From the NCBI RefSeq assembly GCF_030758975.1, contig NZ_CP132359.1:4050005-4114004 (forward strand): a stretch of 64,000 nt of DNA. Reading direction: 5' to 3'. The stretch comes from Bosea beijingensis. GTDB lineage: Bacteria; Pseudomonadota; Alphaproteobacteria; Rhizobiales; Beijerinckiaceae. The translations under genes and the position numbers were made by a program. Positions 28,530 through 38,600 of the stretch are shown here, piece by piece; position 1 is the first letter of the stretch, and each line of letters starts with the position of its first letter. The notes under the pieces were generated by a model. That model was not told where the DNA came from. It saw only the letters and a list, made by a program, of their open reading frames with translations, and ran no database searches.

Positions 28530-30365
28530 ATGCCCGATCAGCTTCGTCATGCCGGCATGAGAGCCGGTGACGATTCGGTGGAACCAGGGATGGATGCTCT
28601 AGCTCAAGCCGGGACGGCGCCTGAAGCAGCACCAAAACTGCCTGAGGGCGATTCCCGCCCCTTGCTGCCCGTCATGGAAGTGCGCGAGCCGGCAAGGCGC
28701 TGGGCGGATGGCTCGGTCTCGGTCATCCTGCTGGTGCCGGCCCAGGCTTTCCTCTACGGGCCCTTCCTCCGCCTGCCGGAGGGGCGATATCGCCTGGCCT
28801 TCCGCTGCCGGGTGCGCATGCCTCTCCAGGGCGATCATCCCGTCATGGGCCTCGAAATCGTCGCGCAGAACCGGATCCTGCGCGCCTGGCGCGACTATAG
28901 CGCGGCGGAACTGCGCAGCGGCGAGCAGAGTCTGGCCTTCGAGGTGCCACGCGAGTTGGGCATCGAGGGTGGGGCCGACGTTCCCTTTGAGTTCCGCTTC
29001 ACGCATTTCGGCAATGCCTTGCTGACCATGGTCGAACTGACCCTGCATCGCGAGCCCGGAATCGAGGTGCCTGAGAACATTCCGGCGGAACTCGAGCTCT
29101 GGCGATTGCTCGGCCGGCTCCGGGTCTTGCCGCTCCCCGGCGCAGTGCATCTGTCGCCGTTGTCGATCACGCCTCTGAAGCTGTGGCGCAGTTCGGCGAT
29201 ACTGCGGCTCCCGGCCGGAACCTATCGCGCAGAGATCGCCTGCGCGTTGAAGCGGGCCCGCCGTCCGTCTGAAGCTGCGCTGGCCATCGCCGTCGAAACG
29301 CGGGACGGCATTCCTCTGGGCGGGGAACAGTTCCGGGCGAGTGAGCTGGAAGCGGGGCGTGTTTCTTTCGAATTCACGGTTCCGCAGGATATCGGCCTCG
29401 ACGCCGGTGTGCCGCGTACGATCGATATCCGCCTGCGTCATTTCCGCAATGCGAGCTTATTGTTGCGCTCGTTCGACCTGAGGCGCGTCTCGGCTGATGC
29501 TCCGGCCGCTGCGTCGCCGGCGCTGACCGGGCGGGTCGCGTCCTCTGGCAGCCGGAAGAAGCAGATCGTCATTTTCGGGAACTGCCAGGGCAATCTCCTG
29601 GCGGAGGCGCTGCGCTACCATTCCGGCTTCTCGCGCCATTTCGCGGTCAAGCACCACTACATGGAATTGCCTGCGAACCTGCACGAGCAGGGCCGGCGTG
29701 ACCTGCAGGAATGCGACCTGCTCCTGATCCAGGACATCCGCGAATGGGAACAATATCCGCTGCGCGCCGATGTGCCGGGCGACCTGCCGACGCTGCGCTA
29801 CCCATGTGTGCGCTTCGCTTCGCCCTGGCCCTTCGACGCGTTCAACGGACCTGATGACAGGCTCGCCCGCAATCGCGACCTGCCCAATTTCGAGTTCACT
29901 TATTTCGACGGGCTGCTGGGGCGGCTGCGGCGCCAGATTCCCGATCCCGAATTGCGTTTCCGAACCTATGAATCGCTGGCAATCGAGCGGGTGATCGATT
30001 TCAACCGCCTGCACCAGTTCGAGCAGACCCGTCTGGAGGGGATGGACCGGAAATTCCCGGCGGGAATCGGGGCCTATATCCTGGAGAATTTCAGGTCGAA
30101 GCAGATCTTCTACACAACGGCCCATCCCAATGGCCGAATCATGAAGATGCTGGTCAGGCAGGTCACCAGGGAGCTGGGGCTGTCGCTGAACTTCTGGCTG
30201 CCCGGGTCGCTTGATTCGCTGCGTCGCCTGCAGGTCCCGATCCACCCGAAGGTCGCGGCGGCGCTGGGGATCGGGTGGGCGGATGCCAGGCGCAAATATC
30301 TGGTGCGCGGCGAGTGGCTGACCTGGGAAGACTATTTCCGGAAGTACATCGCCTATTACGGGTAG
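28530..30365 (+). CDS. Protein with two beta-sandwich-like repeats and a C-terminal WcbI domain
   Basis: A 611-residue protein. The C-terminal half (from about residue 345) is a WcbI-type polysaccharide biosynthesis domain: KKQIVIFGNCQGNLLAEAL with the GNCQ signature, LLLIQDIREWEQYP and later FYTTAHPNGRIMKML. WcbI is known from capsule clusters and adopts a fold related to acetyl/sulfotransfer chemistry, but its reaction is unsettled. The N-terminal half contains two similar segments of about 130 residues, each with a FLRLPEGRYRLAF / ILRLPAGTYRAEI strand, a GLEIVAQNRI / IAVETRDGI strand and an FRFTHFGNALL / IRLRHFRNASLL end, so it is an internal duplication, probably carbohydrate-binding beta sandwiches. 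Divergent from the FAAL gene. Confidence 0.78.
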   Translation: MPDQLRHAGMRAGDDSVEPGMDALAQAGTAPEAAPKLPEGDSRPLLPVMEVREPARRWADGSVSVILLVPAQAFLYGPFLRLPEGRYRLAFRCRVRMPLQGDHPVMGLEIVAQNRILRAWRDYSAAELRSGEQSLAFEVPRELGIEGGADVPFEFRFTHFGNALLTMVELTLHREPGIEVPENIPAELELWRLLGRLRVLPLPGAVHLSPLSITPLKLWRSSAILRLPAGTYRAEIACALKRARRPSEAALAIAVETRDGIPLGGEQFRASELEAGRVSFEFTVPQDIGLDAGVPRTIDIRLRHFRNASLLLRSFDLRRVSADAPAAASPALTGRVASSGSRKKQIVIFGNCQGNLLAEALRYHSGFSRHFAVKHHYMELPANLHEQGRRDLQECDLLLIQDIREWEQYPLRADVPGDLPTLRYPCVRFASPWPFDAFNGPDDRLARNRDLPNFEFTYFDGLLGRLRRQIPDPELRFRTYESLAIERVIDFNRLHQFEQTRLEGMDRKFPAGIGAYILENFRSKQIFYTTAHPNGRIMKMLVRQVTRELGLSLNFWLPGSLDSLRRLQVPIHPKVAAALGIGWADARRKYLVRGEWLTWEDYFRKYIAYYG

Positions 30366-30400
30366 GGGCAGTCGCGACCGCCGCCCAGCCGATTCCGGGC

Positions 30401-31063
30401 CTATTCGCGGCCAGCGGGCTCTTCGCGCGCGAGCTCGGCCGCATAGCTCGCGAGCAGGCAGACGAAGGTCGCGAACAGGCCGGCCGCCATCAACAGGACG
30501 GTGACGTCGCACCAGGTCATGGACAGGCCCGCGAATGTGAAGGGCGGGGCGCCGAAATAGAAGATCGTCGTGTTCATCAGGATGATGAGCAGGCGCATCT
30601 CCGTCGGCCCCCAGCCGACCAGCGAGATATGGAACTGGCCGGAGACACAGGCCTTGACCAGCGAATAGATCGACAGGGCGTGGTAGCCGGCGAGCGCCAG
30701 CAGGGCGAAGTCCATGCGCACATAGGCGGACAGGCCCATGCCGGCGCAGATCAGCAGGTTGCCGATGACATCGATCGTCTGGTCGAGGAAATAGCCGTAT
30801 TTGGGCCGTTCGATCTTGCGGAAGCGGGCCAGGCTGCCGTCGAGCGAATCGCCCAGCCAGTGGAAGACGAGGCCGAGCGAGGCCAGCCACAGGAAGGCCG
30901 GCGACCACGCCGTCAGTACATAGCCCACCAGCGTGAGCGCGGCGCCGAAGATGCCGAAGGCGGTCAGCTTGTCGGGGGTGACCCGTGCCGGCATCCGCCG
31001 GACGAGCCAGGCCAGGGCCCTGCGCTCGGCTGCGCCGACGAGGCTGTTGTTGATGCGTATCAA
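30401..31063 (-). CDS. CDP-alcohol phosphatidyltransferase family protein
   Basis: Integral membrane enzyme of 220 residues with six hydrophobic segments. The CDP-alcohol motif is present: GDSLDGSLARFRK, then YGYFLDQTID, giving the four metal-binding aspartates; the spacing from AR to G is nine residues. It transfers a phospho-alcohol between CDP-alcohol and a lipid or inositol acceptor. The best start is a TTG (MIRINNSLVG) because the next ATG would remove the amphipathic N-terminal helix. It converges on the WcbI gene. Within the lipid cluster it could attach a phosphorylated head group to the sphingoid-like lipid, a role known for ceramide head groups in other bacteria; this is inference. 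Confidence 0.85.
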   Translation of the reverse strand: MIRINNSLVGAAERRALAWLVRRMPARVTPDKLTAFGIFGAALTLVGYVLTAWSPAFLWLASLGLVFHWLGDSLDGSLARFRKIERPKYGYFLDQTIDVIGNLLICAGMGLSAYVRMDFALLALAGYHALSIYSLVKACVSGQFHISLVGWGPTEMRLLIILMNTTIFYFGAPPFTFAGLSMTWCDVTVLLMAAGLFATFVCLLASYAAELAREEPAGRE

Positions 31064-31244
31064 TGAATTCGACTGCTTGGTGCGGGATGGGCAGGCTAGC
31101 TATTGCCGAGCGCGTCGCCGGTTTCAAGTGTTGCGGGCGCGTGCGGCCTATGTCATGCGGGCGCTGAGCATTCCCGCTCCTTGTGCTGTGTTGGGATCGT
31201 GACGATCGGCGACCGATATCAGCTGACTGTGCCAGGGTTTTCTT

Positions 31245-32534
31245 GTGCCGATCGCCTATGATGCGACACGCTTGTTTCTGGGGCCCTTGTCCCTGACGCC
31301 CCGGGGGATCGACCGGGTCGACCTCGCCTATGCACGCCATTTCTTCGAGCATTCGAACGAGGATTGCTGGGCGACCCTGCCGACGGCATGGGGTACGCGT
31401 GCGTTTCCGCGAGAGCGCGTCCTGCGCGGATTGGCGCGGCTGGAAGAGCTCTGGGCCGAGAACAGGCAGCCCGCGATCGACGGCGCCTGGGCATCACTGG
31501 CACCGACCATGCAGGCGGGCAAGTCGTCCTGGCATCTGCCGCGGAACGGCGGCCTTGCCATTTCCTCGCGGATGACATCGCTGCTCAAGGCGACCGGCAT
31601 CGGCTTCGGCAGGGACGTCGTCAAGACGCTGAAGCCCGGAACGGTCTACGTCAATGTCGGCCAGGTCGGGTTGGCCGTGCCGTTCCTGCTGCGCTGGCTG
31701 CAGAAGCGTCCCGACATCCGCCCACTCTTCATGCTCCACGACGTCATTCCGCTGGAGATGCCCGAATATGTCTCGCCCGGCGCGGTCAAGGCCCACGCGA
31801 CGATGGTCGACCAGACGGCGCGCTATGCCGCCGGGCTGATCGTCACGACCCGCACAGCCCAGCAGGCGATCGAGCACGAACTCAATCGCCGTGGCGCGAG
31901 GACGCTGCCCACGCTCACGCTGCCGCTGCCCGTTCCCTCGATCTTTCGCGAGCCGCCGGACCCGGATCCGACACTGGCCTCCATCCCTTACTTCGTGGTC
32001 TGCGGCGCGATCGAACTCCGGAAGAACCATCTCCTGCTGCTTGAGGTCTGGAAGCGGCTGCACCGCCGGCTCGGCACGTCGACGCCGCATCTCGTCATTG
32101 CCGGCGCGAAGGGCTGGCAGGGCGACCTGATTCTCGACCGCTTGCGGCGCTCCGGCGATGTGAGCACCTATATCCATGTCGTCCACGGCCTTTCCACGCC
32201 GGCGCTAAAGCGGGTGATCAGCGGCGCGCGCGCCTTGCTGATGCCGTCCTTCATCGAGGGCTTCGGCCTGCCGGTTGTCGAGGCGGCGGCGCTCGGCACC
32301 CCGGTCGTCGCCTCGGACATTCCGGCGCATCGCGAAGTCGGTCATCCCGAGACGGTTTTCGTCGATCCGATCGACGGTCTTGGCTGGGAGGCGGCCATTG
32401 CCTCGCTCCTGTCGGCCGGGCCGCGGCGCCTTTCGCCCTTTCCAGCTTATGCGAATTTCACCTGGGTCGAGTATTTCGCCGCGCTGTCGTCCTTTATTCG
32501 CAGGATCGAAGACGATAGAACGGCTTTGGGCTGA
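31245..32534 (+). CDS. Glycosyltransferase family 4
   Basis: GT-B glycosyltransferase of 429 residues. The C-terminal donor domain shows YFVVCGAIELRKNHLLLLEVW, VHGLSTPALKRVISGARALL and the EX7E block SFIEGFGLPVVEAAALGTPV. The N-terminal half (AYDATRLFLGPLSLTPRGIDR) is of the type seen in rhamnosyl/mannosyl transferases of surface glycans. It begins with GTG and has no signal peptide, so it acts at the cytoplasmic face. Upstream and co-directional with the PKS gene, about 115 bases away. It is likely to glycosylate either the lipid or the surface polysaccharide. Confidence 0.87.
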   Translation: MPIAYDATRLFLGPLSLTPRGIDRVDLAYARHFFEHSNEDCWATLPTAWGTRAFPRERVLRGLARLEELWAENRQPAIDGAWASLAPTMQAGKSSWHLPRNGGLAISSRMTSLLKATGIGFGRDVVKTLKPGTVYVNVGQVGLAVPFLLRWLQKRPDIRPLFMLHDVIPLEMPEYVSPGAVKAHATMVDQTARYAAGLIVTTRTAQQAIEHELNRRGARTLPTLTLPLPVPSIFREPPDPDPTLASIPYFVVCGAIELRKNHLLLLEVWKRLHRRLGTSTPHLVIAGAKGWQGDLILDRLRRSGDVSTYIHVVHGLSTPALKRVISGARALLMPSFIEGFGLPVVEAAALGTPVVASDIPAHREVGHPETVFVDPIDGLGWEAAIASLLSAGPRRLSPFPAYANFTWVEYFAALSSFIRRIEDDRTALG

Positions 32535-32650
32535 ACTCGGATTGTTTTTTGGCGGCAGGCACCTTATCAGCAGAGAAGGATGGGAGCGAGACTAGTCTGC
32601 CGTAAAGCACTGGCCGTGATTGCGTGAGAGCACTGGGATTGCCGAAGTCT

Positions 32651-35600
32651 ATGTCGTTTCACAAGCAATCAACTGCCGTAGGGGCAGCCATCATTGGCGC
32701 TTCCTGCATTTTGCCCGGTGCGAATAGCCTCGAATCGCTTTGGCGGCTGCTGCTGGAAGGCCGAAACGTCGTCTCGGAGCGGCCGCACGGGCGCTGGAAC
32801 GTCGAGCGCTTCCTGCGCCCGGGCGATCCTGCCCCCGGATTTTCCTATAGTTTCGCCGGCGGCTATCTCGACGATGCGTTCGGGTTCGATCCGACGCCGT
32901 TCAGTATCTCCCCGCGCGAAGCCCAGCAGATGGATCCACAGCAGCGCCTGCTGCTGATGACTGCCTGGCGCGCCTTCGAGGATGCCGGCCTGCCGCCATC
33001 GACCCTGGCCGGCCGCAATGTCGGCGTCTACGTCGGCGCCTCGCTCGCCGATTACCAGAGCGCCGGCGCCTTCGATCCGGCGGTGATCGGCAGCCATTTC
33101 ATGACCGGCAATGCCCTGTCGATCCTGGCGAACCGGCTTTCCTACGTCTTCGACCTGAAGGGGCCGAGCTTCACGGTCGATGCGGCCTGTTCCTCATCCT
33201 TCATCGCGTTGGCGCAGGCGGTGGCGGCACTGCGTGCCGGGGATGTCGATCTTGCGATTGTCGGCGGCGTCAACATGCTGCTCTCGCCGGTGCCCTTTAT
33301 CGGCTTCTCTCAGGCGCGCATGCTGTCGACGACGGGGCTGTGCCGGCCATTCTCCGAGGCCGCCGACGGCTATGTGCGCTCCGAAGGCGCGGTCGTGCTC
33401 GTGCTTCAGCGGGAAACCGAGGCGATCGCGGATGGCCGCCGTGTCCGCAGCGTCGTCGTCGCTGCCGGGACGAATGCCGATGGCCGGACGAACGGCATCT
33501 CGCTGCCGTCGCAGGATACGCAGCAGCAGCTGATCGAAATGACCTATCGGAACGCAGGCTTTGCCCCCGATGTCCTGGCCTTCGTCGAGGCGCATGGGAC
33601 TGGGACGAAGATCGGCGATCCCATCGAGGCTGCGGCGATCGGCGAGGCGCTCGGCCGGCATCGCGCTGCGCCGCTGCCGATAGGCTCGATCAAGTCGAAT
33701 CTCGGCCATCTGGAGGCGGCTTCGGGGCTCGCGAGCCTGCTCAAGGCAAGCCTGGCGCTGGAGCATCGCCTCGTTCCTCGGTCGCTGTTCTCCGAGACGC
33801 CGAACACGGCGATCCCCTTCGATGATCTCAATCTGCAGCCTCTCGTCGAGCCCCTCGCCTTGCCGTCCGATGGCCGCGATCTCGTCGCGGGAATCTGCAA
33901 TTACGGCTTCGGCGGGACCAATGGCCACGCGATCCTGCGCTCGGCGCGTAGCGAGGAGCAGGGTAGGGCAAGCGCTGGGGTTTCCCGGCCGGCCGAGATG
34001 CTGCTGGTTTCTGCCAGCACGGCCGAAGCGCTGAAGGCGCGTGCGTTGCAGGCCGCCGAGGCGATCTCAGGCGACCGCCCTATCGAGCGGATCGCAAGCG
34101 CGCTTGCCTATCAATGCGAATGGCTACCGCACCGGCTTGCCGTTTCCCTCCCGGAGAAACCAACCGCGGCGGCGGATGTGGCGGCCAGCCTACGCGCCTT
34201 CGCGCAGAACTCGGATTCCCGCAAGGACAGCTCCGCGGCCGTGGTTCACGGCGCCGCGCGGCCTGCGGTCTTCGTGTTCAGCGGCAATGGCGCGCAATTC
34301 GTCGGGATGGGGCGCGCGGCCTATCGCGTCAATGCCGCCTTCCGGCATGAGGTCGACGAGATCGACCGAATTTATAAAGAGATCGCTGGCTGGTCGATCA
34401 CCGAGTTCCTGCGCGACGGCGTGTCTGACGAGGAGCTCGAACGGACCTCGATCGCGCAGCCATTGATTTTCGCGGTCCAGTCGGCGCTCGCCGCCGTTCT
34501 CGCTGAATACGGCATCCGCCCCGTCGGCATCCTCGGCCATAGCGTCGGGGAAATCGCGGCGGTGGAATGCTCCGGCCTGATCTCCCGGCGCGATGCGTTG
34601 CGGGTGATGCACAAGCGCAGTCACCATCAGGAAACGGTGCGCGGCAAGGGCCGGATGCTGGTCCTGGCCTGTCCCGCATCGCGGGTGGAGGAGCTGCTCG
34701 CCGAAGCCAACGCGCAGGGTGTCGACATCGCCGCCTATAACAGCGCGACTTCGACGACTGTCTCCGGCCCTGCCGACCAGCTCGATGCCCTCGCGCGACT
34801 GGCGCGCAAGAGCCGCATCGCAGGCGTTCCCGTGCATGTCGACTACCCCTTCCATTCGCGGGCGCTCGACGAGGTTCAGGAGGCGCTTGTCGCCGATCTC
34901 GGCATGATCGCGGCGCAACCGCCGCGCGTGCCGTTCTATTCGACGGTGTCGGGGCAAGCCCTGGCTCAAGGCGATCTCGATGCGGAATACTGGTGGCACA
35001 ATATCCGCCGGCCGGTTCGTTTCGCCGATGCGGTCGCGGCCGCGCTGGCCGCCCATCCCGATGCGGCCTTTGTCGAGATTGCGCCGCGCTCGCTTCTGGT
35101 CGGGCCGATTTCGGATGTCCTGCGGGCGAGCGAGGCCCAGAATCCGGTGCTGCCGACGCTGGCGGCCAGCGACCCTGCCGAGCGCGATCCGATCCGCGGG
35201 GTTGTCGCGCGCATGGTGGCGAACGGTGTCGCCCATGAGCGGGAGGCGGTTTTCGGCGCCGCGCCGGCGATGGTCGAGCCGCTGCCGCCCTATCCCTTCC
35301 AGCCGGAGGACTACCGCTTCGAGGGGACGGCCGAGGCGATCAACGCCCATGGCCGCCTGATCGCGAGCACGCCGCTGCATCCGCTGCTCGGGCCGCGCGT
35401 TTCGGACGGCTCGGCGGAGTGGCGGAATCTGCTCGACCCGGTCCTGCTACCCTATCTCGACGATCACCGCGTCGATGGTGGTGTGGTCATCCCGGCTGCG
35501 GCGCTGATCGAGTTCGCACTGGCCGCTGGCCGCGAGCTGTTCGGAGAGGTGGCGCTGGAGATCGCGGAATTCGACATCACCAAGGCGATGACCTTCGGCG

Positions 35601-38600
35601 AGGACGAGACGCGCGAGGTCTCGACCCGCTATTTCGAGCATACCGGCACCGTTGAGATCTGGAGCCGCCGGCGCTTCGCCAGCGGCGATTGGATACTGCA
35701 CGCGCGCGGCGCGCTCGCCCCCTTGCCGAACGCCGCGACGCTGCCCTTGCCGCCGCTCCCGACCGTCCATGCCCCGATCCTGAGCGAGACGGCGGAGATC
35801 TATGCGGCGGCCGAGCGGGCCGGACTCGATTACGGGCCGCGTTTCCGGGCGGTGATCTCGACGCTCCGGGATGAGACCGTCGGCGAGAGCCGCCTCCTCG
35901 TTCCCGAGGGCGGAACCGGCGCTTATGACGACCGGCATGTGCTGCATCCGGTCTCGCTGGATGCCAGCTTCCACGGTCTCTTCCTGGCCCGTCCCAACCG
36001 GGACGGCGAGCGCAAGGCGCATCTTCCGATTCGCTTCCGGCATGTCCGGGTCTGGAAGCCGGGGGTAAGCGTCACCCATTCGGTGACGAAGCTGGAGACC
36101 GAGACCGATCGCTTCAAGACGCTCTCCGTCTCGTTGATGGACGCTGACGGCGGGCGCGTCGCCTCGATCGAGGCCGCGGTGCTGCGCTCGGTTCATCTCG
36201 TCAAGCCGTTCATGATCGAGCGGACCTTTCGCGAAGACCATCTCGCGATCGCGCCGGTCGCGTTGCCGGCTGTCGCGTTCGCCGATAGCGGCGGTGACGG
36301 CTCCGAGGAGGCGCGGCAACTCTCGCTGCTGCTGAAGGCTTTTGCCATCTCGCTGGCGCAGAGCGTCTGCCGCGATCTGCTCTCGACCAAAGCCGGCGGC
36401 AGTTTCGAAGGCGTCTTGAGGGAAGGCAAGGTCGCCGCCGTCGCCGAACCGCTCTTCGGCATGGCCAGGGATATTCTCGCGATGGCCGGCGGGCTGGACA
36501 GTGCCGGGGACGGCACGCGTCTCTCCGCGACATTCGCCATGCCGTCGCCCCAGGCCCTGCTCGGCACGCTCCAGCAGCGCTTCCCGGCCGCCAACCGCGA
36601 ACTGCGTCTGGCGGCGCAAGCGCTGGTACAGATCGCCCCGTTTCTGCGCCGGGGCGAGATCGACGCCCGCTCTAGCGGCTTTTCTCATGACCAGTGGGAC
36701 CTCCTCGGCACTTCCGCGTCGATGCGCGACGTGGCGAGACAGGCGCTCAGCGGCTGGACCGCGTCCGCCTCGCGCCCGCTGCGCGTGCTCGTTGCGGGCG
36801 GCTGGAATGGCGGGCTGACCGAGGCGCTGGCGGAGGCCGTCCAGGCCGGACGCATCCAGGCGACTTTCGCCGTGGCGAATGCCGAGCGGGCCGACGAGCA
36901 GCGGCACTGGCCGGGGATCGGCAGCCTCTTCGACATGCTGGTGATCGACGGTACCGCGAAAGCCGCTCCGAGCCGCTTCGATGCGCTGATCGGCTTCGAC
37001 ATACCGCTCTCTCCGCTTCATGAGACGAATGCACAGGCGATGCGTGGCGCGCTGAAGCTGATGGCCGGCGATGCGCCGATCCTGCTCGCCCAGCCCGGCG
37101 ACGACGTGCATCTGTCGTTCCTGCTCGGCGCGGCGACGCCCGCGATCTGGCAGGATGGCAGGAGCTTGCCGCCCGGCGGGCCGGCCGGAATCCGCCGTGC
37201 TGTCGAGGAGATGCGTGCGACCGCGATCGAGCCGGCCCAGAGCCCGGACGGCGCGCTGGATTTGATCAGCGCTCGCGCCGCTCCGGCCTCGGCGTCGCAT
37301 CATGCGTCGGACGCCATCGCCATCGTGACCGGACAGGGCGCGGTCGATCCACGCGACCGTTACGGCCTGTTGGGGGCGACGCTGTTCGCAAGCGACCGGG
37401 TCGAGCAGCTTGCCGGCTGGCTCGACACCTTGCCAGACGGCGCACGCGCAACCGTCATCGTCGCGCCCGACGCAGCCGATACGATCGTCCTCGACCGGCT
37501 ATCCCAGCGCATCGAGGCGCTGATCACGGTACTGAAGCTGCTCACTGCCGCCCGACGTCCGTACCGGATGCTGGTCCTGACCGGGCCTGCTTCGGCCGGC
37601 GACAACGCCGGGGCTGGCGAGGAAGCCAGCATCCACGCCTTCATCCGCGTCGCAATCAACGAGTTTCCCGAGATCGACCTCCGTCTCGTCGAGATCGCCT
37701 CGTCGGCGCCGGCGGCGGACCTCGCCGTTATCCTGAAGGCCGACAATGCCGAGCGGGAGCTGCGGATCGCCGCTTCCGGCATTGAAATCGGTCGCATCCG
37801 GCGCGGCATGGAGCGTGATGCGCTGCTCGGTAGCGATGAACGCGCCGTCCTGCATTTCGCCGATGGCGTCGGCCTCGACGGTTTCGAATGGCTGCGGCAA
37901 TCGCGCCAGGAACCGGGCAAGGGCGAAATCGAGGTCGAGGTCGTTGCCGCTGGCCTGAACTACCGCGATGTCATGGTCGGCCTCGGGCTCCTCGACGACG
38001 ATCTTCTTGGCGCCGGCCTGACGCGCGCCGCGCTTGGTTTCGAATGCGCTGGCCGGGTGAGCCGTGTCGGCCCCGGCGTGACGCGCCTGCGGCCGGGCGA
38101 TCCCGTGATGGGCTTTGCTGCCGGTGCCTTCGCCTCGCACATCACATGTCCCGACTGGCATTTCTTCCCGGTTCCGGAAGGGCTCGACCTCGAAGCTGCC
38201 GCGACCATCCCCGTGGCCTTCGCGACCGCCTGGTATGCTCTCGTCGAGCGCGGTCATGTCCGTGACGGCGAGACGGTCCTGGTGCATGGCGCAGCCGGCG
38301 GCGTCGGCCTCGCCGCGATCCAGATTGCCAAGCTGCACGGAGCGCAGGTCCTTGGCACGGCGAGCAACGATGCGCGACGCGCCATCGCGACGGCGGCAGG
38401 CGCGGATGCGGTCTTCGATTCCCGCCGCGAACGTTTCGCGGACGAGATCCGCCAGCGGATCGGCAGCGTTGATGTCGTGCTGAACTCGCTGGCAGGACCA
38501 GCGATGCTGGCGAGCTTCCGCCTGCTCAAGCCCTTCGGCCGCTTCCTCGAACTCGGCAAGCGGGACTTCCTCGACAACACGCAGCTCGCCTTGCGGCCGT

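Noticed and set aside
35447..37303. Minus-strand open frame of 618 codons inside the PKS
   Set aside because: No family features; the PKS frame is uninterrupted on the other strand.
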